From Streptomyces lydicus (lineage in GTDB: Bacteria; Actinomycetota; Actinomycetes; Streptomycetales; Streptomycetaceae), in the NCBI RefSeq assembly GCF_004125265.1, contig NZ_RDTE01000003.1:7936001-8000000 (forward strand): a DNA stretch of 64,000 nt. The letters run 5' to 3'. Made by a program: the position numbers and the translations under genes. Shown piece by piece: positions 51,234 to 59,060 of this stretch; the stretch's first letter is position 1, and the number at the start of each line of letters is the position of its first letter. The notes beneath the pieces are model-generated. The model was not told the DNA's origin, did not search any database, and worked only from the letters and a program-made list of their open reading frames with translations.

Positions 51234-51956
51234 GTGGAGCCACGCGAGACAGCCTCGGTCGAGACCGGTTCGGAAGGCGCCGACGGAGGTCCTGCGCCGA
51301 ATGCGTCAACCGCCCCCCGTGCGCTGCCGCCCGCGCCCAACGGGTCCTGGTCGCTGCTGTCGCGGATCGTGATCGCGGGGACCATCGCGGTGTTGGCGAT
51401 CGTCGTCACGCTCCACGTGGTCCTGGTGTTCCTGTTCGTCGCCCCGTCGAACGCTCTCAGCAGGCAGTACGCCGGGCTGGTCAACGCCTGGGTCTATCCG
51501 GAGTTCGACCAGAACTGGCAGCTTTTCGCCCCGAACCCGCTCCAGCAGAACATCGCCGTGAACGCGCGCGCCGAGGTCAAGTTCGCCGACGGGTCCCGGC
51601 GTTTGACGAACTGGGTGGGCCTGACCGCCCAGGACATCAAAGCGATCCGGGACAATCCCGCACCCAGCCACGCGCACCAGAACATGCTTCGCCAGGCCTG
51701 GGACTTCTACAACAGGACGCACGACGTCAAGGGGCGGCCGGTCGGTCTGCGGGGTGAGCTCTCCGAGGCCTATGTGCGCCGGATCGCGGCACACCGGATC
51801 GGGCCCCGGGTCGACGGCGGCCAGGTGGTCAAGGTGCAGATCTACGCGTCGAACACCCCGATTATCCCGCCGAAGTGGAGTACTGAACGCGTGAACACCC
51901 AGACGACCTACCAGGTGCTTCCGTGGTGGCCGGTCTCCAAGAAGGAGTTCCAGTGA
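51234..51956 (+). CDS. DUF5819 family membrane-anchored protein (SdpA-like position)
   Basis: A 240-residue protein with one N-terminal membrane helix (RIVIAGTIAVLAIVVTLHVV), then a soluble domain starting YPEFDQNWQLFAPNPLQQNIAVN. The QNWxLFAPNP motif resembles the WxFFxxxP motif that I recall from SdpA proteins of the Bacillus cannibalism system. GTG 51234 has GAGGGAG 5 nt upstream and is preferred over GTG 51192. Its stop overlaps the HTTM gene start (GTGA, 51953-51956), so the two are coupled. The pair DUF5819 + HTTM parallels SdpA + SdpB, but no toxin-precursor gene of SdpC type directly follows. Confidence 0.8.
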   Translation: MEPRETASVETGSEGADGGPAPNASTAPRALPPAPNGSWSLLSRIVIAGTIAVLAIVVTLHVVLVFLFVAPSNALSRQYAGLVNAWVYPEFDQNWQLFAPNPLQQNIAVNARAEVKFADGSRRLTNWVGLTAQDIKAIRDNPAPSHAHQNMLRQAWDFYNRTHDVKGRPVGLRGELSEAYVRRIAAHRIGPRVDGGQVVKVQIYASNTPIIPPKWSTERVNTQTTYQVLPWWPVSKKEFQ

Positions 51957-53179
51957 GCGTCGAGAAGGACACCGCCGGGGCACCTTCCCCCTTCAAGGAC
52001 TTGGCCACAAAGCTCGACCGGGCCATCGCCAGAGGACTGAACAAGATCACGGGGCTGACGCTGGCGCCCTACCAGGCCGCGGTCGTCCGGATCGGCTTCG
52101 CGCTGACCTTTGGGCTCTACCTCCTCCGCGAGTGGCCGCACCGCCAGGAGCTCTACGGCACCACCAGCCCGTGGGGATTGGACCTGGCCCATCGCCTCGT
52201 CGCCTCGAACCACGCGTTCACGGTGCTGTTGTGGTCGAGCGACAGACTGTGGTTCGAGCTGGTCTACCACGGGACGATCCTCGCGTGCCTGCTGCTGCTC
52301 GTCGGATGGCACACCCGCACGACCTCGTTGCTGTTCATGATCGGCGTGTTGTCGCTTCTGAACCGCAACGTCCTGCTGGGCGACGGTGGCGACACCCTCA
52401 TCCACCTGATCGCGAGCTATCTGGTGCTGACGCGCTGCGGGCAGGTGTGGTCGCTGGACGCGCGACGGCGGGCGCGCGCGGCGGCGTTGGGCGAGGAGGA
52501 CAGGAATCCGGTGGGCGTGGCCCTGTGGGGGCTCTGCGGCCTGGGCCTCGCCCTCGCGCAGATCACGGGATTCGCGCAGCTCCCGTGGGGCTGGGTTCTG
52601 ATCTTCTGGGGAATGTGGCTGATCCAGGCCCTGTGGTACTGGGCAGGGCGGAGCCGCTTCTCCGAGGTACGAGGGGTGTTGGACGTCACCGCCAACCTCG
52701 TCCACAACTCGGCGATGTTTGTGATCGCCGCCCAGGTGTGTCTGCTCTACGCCACGGCCGGCTGGTACAAGATCCAGGGCCCACGCTGGCAGGACGGGAC
52801 CGCCCTGCACTATCCGCTTCACCTGAACTACTTCAGCCCGTGGACTCCGCTGTCCCAGGCGCTCGACAGCGGTTCCGTGATCGTCACACTGATCACCTAC
52901 GGCACGGTCATCGCGCAGGTCGCCTTCCCCTTCACCCTCCTCAACCGCCGGGTGAAGAACGTGCTGCTCGCGATCCTGATGACCGAACACGCGACGATCG
53001 CGGTGATCTGCGGATTGCCGTTCTTCTCGCTGGCGATGGTCGTTGCGGACATGGTCTTCCTGCCGACCAACTTCCTGCTGTGGATCGGGTCGAGGGTGTC
53101 GTCCACGCGGAAGCGCATCACCCGCCCACTTCGCCGCGACAAGGAACCACGGGTAACCGAAGTGAAGGCCCGGGTGTGA
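51953..53179 (+). CDS. HTTM-domain membrane protein (SdpB/gamma-carboxylase-like)
   Basis: A 408-residue integral membrane protein with about 8-9 helices and the HTTM (horizontally transferred transmembrane) domain. Landmarks are LAPYQAAVVRIGFALTFGLYLL at the start, NRNVLLGDGGDTLIHLIASYLVLT, and the loop LYATAGWYKIQGPRWQDGTAL followed by NYFSPWTP. HTTM proteins include vitamin K-dependent carboxylase-like and SdpB-like members. The basic C-terminus is cytosolic. Overlap with the DUF5819 gene by 4 nt makes the pair an operon; modification or export of a secreted peptide is a possible role. Confidence 0.85.
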   Translation: MSVEKDTAGAPSPFKDLATKLDRAIARGLNKITGLTLAPYQAAVVRIGFALTFGLYLLREWPHRQELYGTTSPWGLDLAHRLVASNHAFTVLLWSSDRLWFELVYHGTILACLLLLVGWHTRTTSLLFMIGVLSLLNRNVLLGDGGDTLIHLIASYLVLTRCGQVWSLDARRRARAAALGEEDRNPVGVALWGLCGLGLALAQITGFAQLPWGWVLIFWGMWLIQALWYWAGRSRFSEVRGVLDVTANLVHNSAMFVIAAQVCLLYATAGWYKIQGPRWQDGTALHYPLHLNYFSPWTPLSQALDSGSVIVTLITYGTVIAQVAFPFTLLNRRVKNVLLAILMTEHATIAVICGLPFFSLAMVVADMVFLPTNFLLWIGSRVSSTRKRITRPLRRDKEPRVTEVKARV

Positions 53180-53236
53180 AGCGACGGACCGGGTGTGGGG
53201 GACGGCCGGCCCGGGGCTGGCCCTGTAACCAAAGCC

Positions 53237-53634
53237 GCTGACCAAACCCTGTGACCAGCTGACCAAACCGTGTGACCAACTGACGTGCGGTCCGGCGGGC
53301 GTGAGGCGTGCCGTTCGTTCCCCGCAGGAGACGGGGGCAGGAGACGGGGGCAGGAGACGGGGGCAGGAGACGGCGCAGGAGACGATGAACGGTCCCCCGG
53401 CGGAATCGGGCCCATGGTGGGGACGATCCGCCGGAGAGACTTCAGGGTTCACATCACCTGTCGACTGCGCGCGCAGAGCAGGGAGATCGCGAGATCGCGT
53501 CCGCCCCTCGGCAGGAGCCGAGCGCCCTGCACTGCGCGTCGCTCGCCCCAGCCGGTGGTGGAGCCGGTGTTGGCGCCACTCGTACGGCTGTTGCCTCAGC
53601 GGTTGTTGCCTCAGCGATTGTTGCCTCAGCGGTT
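53237..53634. repeat. Three separate minisatellites in the 469-bp gap
   Basis: Two 21-bp units GCTGACCAAACCSTGTGACCA at 53237-53278; five 13-bp units GCAGGAGACGGGG at 53324-53387; and three 15-bp units GTTGCCTCAGCGGTT at 53590-53634. No gene is supported between 53180 and 53648. Confidence 0.75.
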
Positions 53635-53648
53635 GGTGCCCCGGCGCC

Positions 53649-54482
53649 TCAGCCGATGGTGGCGCCGGTGGTGGTGGCGGCGGTCGTGCCGCCTACGGCT
53701 CCGCCGATGGTGGCGCCGGTGGTGGTGGCGCCGGTGGTCCCGCCTGCGCCGCCGCCGATGGTGGCGCCGGTCGTGGTGGCGCCGGTCGTGCCGCCTGCGC
53801 CGCCGCCGATGGTGGCACCAGTGGTGGTGGCGCCGGTCGTGCCGCCTACGGCGCCACCTATGGTCGCGCCGGTGGTGGTGGCACCGGTGGTCCCGCCTAC
53901 GGCGCCACCTATGGTCGCGCCGGTGGTGGTGGCGCCGGTCGTGCCGCCTACGGCGCCACCTATGGTCGCGCCGGTGGTGGTGGCGCCGGTCGTGCCGCCT
54001 ACGGCGCCACCTATGGTCGCGCCGGTGGTGGTGGCACCGGTGGTCCCGCCTACGCCGCCGCCGATGGTGGCGCCCGTAGTGGTGGCGCCGGTGGTGCTGG
54101 TGGCACCGGTGGTGCTGGTGGTCGCGCCGGTGGTGGTGGCGCCGGTGGTGCTGGTGGCACCGGTTGTGGTGGTGGTCGCGCCCGTTGTGGTGGCGCCGGT
54201 GGTGACTCCGCCGGTGCGTCCGCCGATGGTGGCTCCTGTTGTGGTGGCGCCGGTGGTTCCACCGCCGACGAACCTGCATCCCCTCGGGAACACGAAGAAC
54301 CTGCCGGTCTTCTTGTTGAGGACCAACCGGCACCTGACATCCGGTGCCGACTTCGACGTTGTTGCCTTCGTGGGCGCCGCTTCAGCGCCCACAGCGGTCA
54401 TGGCGCCCATTGTGCCGGTGAGCGCCGCGGCCAGAAGCGAGGCGCCGATCACGTGCGGAAGCCGTTTCCGGAGATTCGTCAT
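53649..54482 (-). CDS. Secreted Gly/Thr repeat protein with a cysteine-containing head
   Basis: A 277-residue precursor. ATG 54482 has AGGGGAAG upstream and starts MTNLRKRLPHVIGASLLAAA, a clear signal peptide. A short head follows with two cysteines (VRCRLVLNKKTGRFFVFPRGCRFVGG). The rest is a repeat of a 17-residue unit, TTGATTTGATIGGAVGG, nine times in a row after some more irregular T-G-A-T copies, ending right at the stop. The DNA unit is 51 bp. The sequence has no charged residues in the repeats and may form a beta-helix or extended surface layer. Copy number is likely variable. The opposite strand is open too but lacks a start site and signal. Confidence 0.8.
   Translation of the reverse strand: MTNLRKRLPHVIGASLLAAALTGTMGAMTAVGAEAAPTKATTSKSAPDVRCRLVLNKKTGRFFVFPRGCRFVGGGTTGATTTGATIGGRTGGVTTGATTTGATTTTTGATSTTGATTTGATTSTTGATSTTGATTTGATIGGGVGGTTGATTTGATIGGAVGGTTGATTTGATIGGAVGGTTGATTTGATIGGAVGGTTGATTTGATIGGAVGGTTGATTTGATIGGGAGGTTGATTTGATIGGGAGGTTGATTTGATIGGAVGGTTAATTTGATIG
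53653..54240 (-). repeat. 51-bp minisatellite within the Gly/Thr repeat gene
   Basis: About nine 51-bp units in register (period 17 codons), preceded by shorter 24-30-bp T-G-A-T coding units. Adjacent units differ by few bases, so slippage or recombination can change the count without shifting frame. Confidence 0.85.
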
Positions 54483-54849
54483 GATGCTTCCCCTTGTCTT
54501 GAGGAGCTGGCATATCTGTTGCAGCGTGAGAGGTCGCCCATGACCGGGGCGTGGAACCGGCGTGACTCCCGCGTGACGCCGCCAGAACAAGCCGCGGGAA
54601 TCCGGGCTTCCCGCCCAACGGAACCGTCTCGGGCGAGCTGCAGGATCCTTGGTCTCGGCTCGCCACTCGGCCGTACCGTGGCCGGGCACCGCCCGAAGCC
54701 GTGGATGACGGTGGCCGTCGTGGCGCGGCATCCGGGCCGCTGAGCTGCAGCATCCGGCTGCTGCGATAGCGGGCTGTGCCGGCGATGTTGCCGTGGGTTT
54801 TCACGCGGGCGACATCCGATGTCCGATGTCCGACTCCGGCATCCGATCC

Positions 54850-54912
54850 GCCGTCCGCCGTCCGCCGTCCGCCGTCCGCCGTCCGCCGTCCGCCGTCCGC
54901 CGCCCGCCGCCC
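54850..54912. repeat. (GCCGTCC)7 plus (GCCGCCC)2 repeat
   Basis: Seven perfect 7-bp units and two variants, near a doubled GATCCG/CCGATG stretch (54815-54850). It sits in the 465-bp gap between the repeat protein start and the truncated hydrolase, where I see no gene. Confidence 0.85.
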
Positions 54913-54947
54913 GCCGCCGGCCGTCCGACGGCTGCCGCCCCGGCCCG

Positions 54948-55570
54948 TCATACGGCCGGCGTGCGGAGCAGGTCGGCAATTGCCTCCAGTACGGACTCCG
55001 GCTGCTCCTCGTGGAGCCAGCCGTGCCCGGCATCGCCGAGGATGCGGTGCTCACCGCGGGGGACGGATGCGGCGAGGTGCTTGTGCAGGGCGGCCTTGAC
55101 GCCGTTGTTCTCACGCAGCGCTTCCTCGGACCACAGCTGGGCCTGGGTGGCGTCGTACCCCAGGGCGGTGAGCACGATCAGCGGTACGTCGGGGAGACCG
55201 GGTGCGTGCCGGAGTTCGTGTGCGACGTCGTCGTAGACGTTCCGGGCCTCGTGATACCCGGTCTTCCATGCGGCGAGGTGGTGCTCGATAAGCGCCTGAC
55301 GGACGGGGGCAGGCCATTTCGCGAAGAACGGTGTTGCCCAGTCGCGGGCCTGCTGGAGCTGCTCGTGCGTCGCCTCGGGCAGGTCCTGGTGCTGCATCCG
55401 CTCCAGCTTCGCCCGTACCTCCAGGGAGGCACGGGCGAGGAGGTCTTCGTGGAAGGGGTCCAACAGGAGCAGGCCCGCCACCTCGTCGGGGAAGCGCTGC
55501 GTGTAGTGGCGGGCGTAGGCCCCTCCCAGGGAGTGGCCGACCAGCACGTAGGGGGTGGGGGCGGGTGCGT
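54948..55570 (-). pseudogene. Alpha/beta hydrolase lacking its N-terminal third
   Basis: About 205 residues of an alpha/beta hydrolase starting at the nucleophile elbow: PTPYVLVGHSLGGAYARHYT, then DEVAGLLLLDPFHED, VPLIVLTALGYDATQ and the His motif DAGHGWLHEEQP. The catalytic Ser, late acidic residue and His remain, but the first roughly 90 residues with the HG oxyanion strand are absent. Upstream the frame continues into unrelated sequence (GDGNGVQRNH). A GTG in TAC-GTG-CTG could start a 199-residue remnant, without a ribosome site. The break point coincides with the break in the divergent regulator, so the gene is probably dead. Confidence 0.7.
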
Positions 55571-55576
55571 GGTTCC

Positions 55577-55954
55577 GTTGAACGCCGTTACCGTCTCCAC
55601 CGCGCCCGAGCAGTGATCGACGCCGACGCGGCCGCGTCCATGTCGTTGGAGGACTACCGTCGGGGTTTCGCGGTGGCCATGGCCACGCTGCTGGCCGAGT
55701 TCAACGCCTACCTCGAGCGGGACGGCGCCGACCCGTCCGCTGATTCGGTGGGGTTTCGCCAGCATGCGCTCTGGCTCAGCCAGGATGAGCTGGCTGAGAT
55801 GATCGGCGACCTGCGCGACGTGATCGTGTCGCGGATGGGCCATGACCCCTCACCGGAACGCACACGGCATCTGCTCAGCCCGATCGTGTTCCCCGCCGAG
55901 GCGCCGTCGCCGCGTTCACCTGGCAAGCAGGCGGAGCCTGGCACCGAGTCCTGA
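55577..55954 (+). pseudogene. 5'-truncated winged-helix regulator
   Basis: The C-terminal part (about 125 residues) of a helix-turn-helix regulator: VERRYRLHRARAVIDADAAASM, SLEDYRRGFAVAMATLLAEF, HALWLSQDELAEMIGDLRDV. These segments match the tail of ArsR-like winged-helix proteins common in Streptomyces. The DNA-binding half is missing: upstream of VERR the frame reads antisense of the hydrolase. An internal ATG at 55639 gives a 105-residue remnant. Junction is within 55560-55577. Confidence 0.65.
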
Positions 55955-56120
55955 GGCTCCGCTATCCGTGACGCCCCAGATGGGGCGCGCTCAGGCGCTG
56001 AGCCGGCGATTCGTGCAGCGCATGTTCAAGGACGCCTTCTCTGCACTATCAGCTGGTTCCGGCCGAATGAGCTGTCGATGTCGAGCTCAGCCATGCCGGG
56101 AGGCACGGGCCGGATGACCC

Positions 56121-56615
56121 TCAGTGCATCTTCCCGATCTTCAACGCTCGCGCCTGCTCTCCGGCGTTCTCTGGGTGGATTCGCTCCGCCAGGCAGTGCC
56201 GGTGGGAGATGAGGGTATGGCTTCCTGGACCGTCGTTGCTCCGTGAGTCCAGGACGAGGCAGTCTCCACCTGGGCTCAGTGTGATCCGTTCACCACAGAA
56301 GGCGCAGCTCCAGGTCAGCGACTCCAGGTCGGCAGGTCGGATGCTGAGCCGCACGGATACCGGCGGTTGCCAGCGGTGGATTTGCTCGATCACTGCATCG
56401 ACCTGCGAACCGATGGGTGGAAAGAGCGCGAGTAGTTCGTCATGGCTGTTCGCGGCCTGGGAGAACTGCTGGATCATGTCGATGGAGGCCGACAGACCGG
56501 CGTTCTCGTAGCCGGCGATGTCAACGAGCACACCCCATGGATGATGGCTGAGGACCGTGGCCTGAACCTTCTGGCCAGGCATGAGCGCCAGACTCTTCGT
56601 CTCGAACCTTTCCAT
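56121..56615 (-). CDS. S1-like OB-fold protein with a Cys/His motif
   Basis: A 164-residue protein. The N-terminal half looks like an S1/OB RNA-binding domain (MPGQKVQATVLSHHPWGVLVDI). The C-terminal half carries CAFCGE followed by a distant SHRHC, a possible zinc site. ATG 56615 has TTCTTTAG-type weak upstream sequence. I do not recognise a named family; RNA binding is inferred from the OB-like part only. It is transcribed leftward toward the truncated regulator. Confidence 0.65.
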   Translation of the reverse strand: MERFETKSLALMPGQKVQATVLSHHPWGVLVDIAGYENAGLSASIDMIQQFSQAANSHDELLALFPPIGSQVDAVIEQIHRWQPPVSVRLSIRPADLESLTWSCAFCGERITLSPGGDCLVLDSRSNDGPGSHTLISHRHCLAERIHPENAGEQARALKIGKMH

Positions 56616-56662
56616 GAACCGATTCCCCGTTCTTTAGCCGAGCAGGCCGCGCCTGGTAGCGC

Positions 56663-56929
56663 TCATGCGCGCGGGTCGTCGATGTCGGAGCCGATCACCG
56701 CGCTCAGGGCCCTCAAGGCGTCATCGTATGGGCGACGGTCGAACTGGAACGGACCGAGTGTCACATAGTCGCGGGTCTTGGGGTGTCTTGCGGTGTCTTC
56801 CGGTGCGGTTGCTCGAAGATGTCCCAGGTCGCCCGCTGCGTCATCAGGCTCTGCCTCCGCTCGCGCGCAGCACGAGGGATGCCCGCACGGGTCACCTGAC
56901 AAGAGCTGCTGAGCCGCTACACGTATCAT
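56663..56929 (-). CDS. Small hypothetical protein
   Basis: An 88-residue frame from ATG 56929 (MIRVAAQQLLSGDPC) with four cysteines in its first third (DPCGHPSCC) and a protein-like end (YVTLGPFQFDRRPYDDALRALSAVIGSD). No domain is recognised and no clear ribosome site is visible. It ends 48 bp before the S1-like gene start on the same strand, so the two could be co-transcribed. Low confidence. Confidence 0.4.
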   Translation of the reverse strand: MIRVAAQQLLSGDPCGHPSCCARAEAEPDDAAGDLGHLRATAPEDTARHPKTRDYVTLGPFQFDRRPYDDALRALSAVIGSDIDDPRA

Positions 56930-57220
56930 GATCACCGAATCGAGGCTCCGGCGCGATTCGCAGTCCTTCGCCGACGCTGACACCTGCTACGACACCGCAC
57001 CGGGCGGGCCCCACCGCATCACCTCCACGGCCACACCGACCGAGTTGAATGCCGTCGAGCGCGGGGGAGAGGCATCGGCCCCCGACGTCATGGCAGGCCT
57101 CCACCGCACTACGCCACTCCGCACCAAGCCACACCGCACCGGAGCTCGTCGACGCCGGCCTTGACCGTGTGACCTTCACCAGCCACCGCCGCCCTGCGGC
57201 GTAGAACACCAAGGAACCTC

Positions 57221-57391
57221 ATGCCCCCCACGACACCGCAGCCGCCCCACAAGCTCACTGCCCCGCTCCCGCGCCCCGCGAAGCCCGACTACCGCAACGT
57301 CTTCATCGAACCGGTCTACGGGAACAGCTTCCTCGAAGACGACTTGGAGGACGATCTCGATGGGCCTGCCCCTTCCCGCGCCGACTACTGA
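57221..57391 (+). CDS. Small acidic-tail protein (possible peptide precursor)
   Basis: A 56-residue frame, ATG 57221 with AAGGAA upstream, not preceded by another gene in frame. The N-terminus is proline-rich and basic (PPTTPQPPHKLTAPLPRPAK); the C-terminal half is acidic (YRNVFIEPVYGNSFLEDDLE, then DDLDGPAPSRADY). A proline-rich leader and an acidic tail can occur in ribosomal peptide precursors, but no modification enzyme is adjacent; the next gene is an alpha/beta hydrolase. Function unknown. Confidence 0.5.
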   Translation: MPPTTPQPPHKLTAPLPRPAKPDYRNVFIEPVYGNSFLEDDLEDDLDGPAPSRADY

Positions 57392-57429
57392 CGGCGAAAA
57401 ACCATTAGGGAGCGCCCAGTTGACGGGCC

Positions 57430-58353
57430 ATGATGATGATCATGGCCGTATACGTCGACGAACCCGCACGGGTCGGTGAGAGCCGTCTCTCTGATGGCCG
57501 GCTGCTGGGGTGGGCCGAGTGGGGGCTGCCGGACGGGGCGCCCGTGGTGTTGTGTCCGGGAGCGGGCACGAGCCGGTGGCTGGGTTTTGGTGCAGGTGCC
57601 GTGGAAGCACTGGGGGTGCGGCTCGTCTCCGTGGACCGCCCGGGGCTCGGTGCCTCCAGCCCTCAACACGGCCGGACCCTCTCCGATTTCGCCGACGACA
57701 TCCGGCAACTCGCCGCGCTGCGAGGGCTGGGGTGCCCGGCTGTGGTGGGGAACTCGCAAGGTGCGCCGTTCGCTCTCGCCTGCGCTGTGGAGGGCGTCGC
57801 CTCGGCACTGGCGGTCGTCTCCGGCGCGGACGAGGTCGCCGCGCCGGAGTTCGCTGCCGCCCTCCCGGCTGATCTGCGGGACCTCGTCGAACAGGCTGCG
57901 GGCGACCCGGTCGGCGCCGAGGCATTCTTCGCTGGCTTCAGTGCGGAGGCGATGTGGCGCATGGTCATGGCCGGGAGCCCTGCGTGTGACCTTGCCGTGT
58001 ACCAGGACGGCGATTTCGTGGTCGCCTACCGCAGGGCCCTGGACGAGGCTTTCGGGCAAGGAGCGGCCGGTTACGCCCGGGACACGGTCCTGGCCATGAC
58101 GCGGTGGCCCTTCGCCCTCGACGAGATCACGGTCCCGGTCGACCTCTGGTACGGCGAACGGGACACCAGCCACTCGCCCGACAACGGATCCCTGCTCGCC
58201 ACCCGTATACCCCGTGCTCATCACCGTGTCGTACCAGCAGCCGGCGGCGCACTGCTGTGGACACACGCCGAGCCGGTCCTCACCTCGCTCCTGGAGAGGG
58301 CCGCCGGCGACCGCTGGCAAGCCGCAGGTCGATGGCCGGCGGAACGCCGGTAG
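57430..58353 (+). CDS. Alpha/beta hydrolase
   Basis: A 307-residue alpha/beta hydrolase. The oxyanion region is PVVLCPGAGTS, followed by VSVDRPGLGASSPQHG. The nucleophile elbow is GNSQGAPFALA (Ser in G-N-S-Q-G), the acidic residue lies in VDLWYGERDT, and the catalytic His is in HHRVVPAAGGALLWTH (His followed by H-x-V). Start is uncertain among ATG 57430 and ATG 57442; no good ribosome site precedes either. It follows the small acidic-tail protein by 38 bp and may share its transcript. Confidence 0.85.
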   Translation: MMMIMAVYVDEPARVGESRLSDGRLLGWAEWGLPDGAPVVLCPGAGTSRWLGFGAGAVEALGVRLVSVDRPGLGASSPQHGRTLSDFADDIRQLAALRGLGCPAVVGNSQGAPFALACAVEGVASALAVVSGADEVAAPEFAAALPADLRDLVEQAAGDPVGAEAFFAGFSAEAMWRMVMAGSPACDLAVYQDGDFVVAYRRALDEAFGQGAAGYARDTVLAMTRWPFALDEITVPVDLWYGERDTSHSPDNGSLLATRIPRAHHRVVPAAGGALLWTHAEPVLTSLLERAAGDRWQAAGRWPAERR

Positions 58354-58416
58354 GACGCATTCGGCTGCCGGGCCGGCGACGGGGAACGCGTTGGCCCGGC
58401 CCTGGTGGGGCTGGGT

Positions 58417-58776
58417 TCACAGCCACCGCTTGGCTGCTTCGACGCTGTCGCCGACGCTGGTGTTGAAGGCGATCGCGGCCCCAGGCGCATGCTGCCGGAC
58501 CAGGTTCACGACCTGCTCGAAGAATGTCAGCAAAGGCTCGGGCTTGCGTATCCCACCCCCGATGACGACGACGTCCCAGTCGCGCTCGGACAGCGCTGCG
58601 ACCACCATGGACTCGGCCGATTCGTCCGGCGTGATCAGCGTCGCGGAAGCATCGATGGCATGCGTGCCGAAACGAGCCAGTTCCTCTTCCAGGACCGCGC
58701 GCATGGCGTCCCCGTCCATACCGGGCACCGTGTGCGGGTCGAAACCGAGAATGAGAGCGGAAGGCATGCCCTGCAT
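58417..58776 (-). CDS. Conserved small hypothetical protein
   Basis: A 119-residue protein starting MQGMPSALILGFDPHTVPGM (ATG 58776 or ATG 58767). The core SALILGFDPHTVPG and RDWDVVVIGGGIRKPEPLL have a Rossmann-like strand pattern with a glycine-rich turn, but no canonical cofactor motif. I believe this protein type is widespread in Streptomyces as a conserved hypothetical. It converges on the hydrolase gene. Confidence 0.75.
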   Translation of the reverse strand: MQGMPSALILGFDPHTVPGMDGDAMRAVLEEELARFGTHAIDASATLITPDESAESMVVAALSERDWDVVVIGGGIRKPEPLLTFFEQVVNLVRQHAPGAAIAFNTSVGDSVEAAKRWL

Positions 58777-59060
58777 GACGAACAGCCGACCGCGCTGGTT
58801 CCCCGCTGCACCAACGCGCCGGTTCCGCTGCCCAAAGCTGTCATCGGGATGGCCACACCACCTGAGACGCGGCAAGTGCGCTCGCCACCTCGTAGGGCAA
58901 GTCGAGTACGAACGCCGGCGGACGGGGCGGCATTCGGTGCGGTGCCGGTCGCGCCCCCTCGGTGATCGGCGCGCTGACCGGCTACCGATGCGAGGCCGCA
59001 GAGTGGAGGTGCAACGACAAGCTCAGGGGACGCGGGCCGCCGGTTCGGTCCGGGGTCGGT

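Noticed and set aside
53656..54543. Plus-strand open frame reading PVVVAPVV repeats through the minisatellite
   Set aside because: The repeat is free of stops on both strands. Only the minus-strand frame has a ribosome site, signal peptide and cysteine head.
46608..54912. CRISPR array suggested by the many short repeats
   Set aside because: Units are directly adjacent without unique spacers, lengths differ at each site, and no cas gene is present.
56892..57212. A 106-codon minus-strand frame between the small hypothetical genes
   Set aside because: No ribosome site or domain, low-complexity Arg/Gly-rich product, and overlaps a plausible start region of another gene.
57221..57391. Calling the 56-residue protein a graspetide or lasso-peptide precursor
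   Set aside because: No ATP-grasp, cyclase or protease gene is adjacent, and no core repeat motif is visible; it is kept only as a small protein of unknown role.
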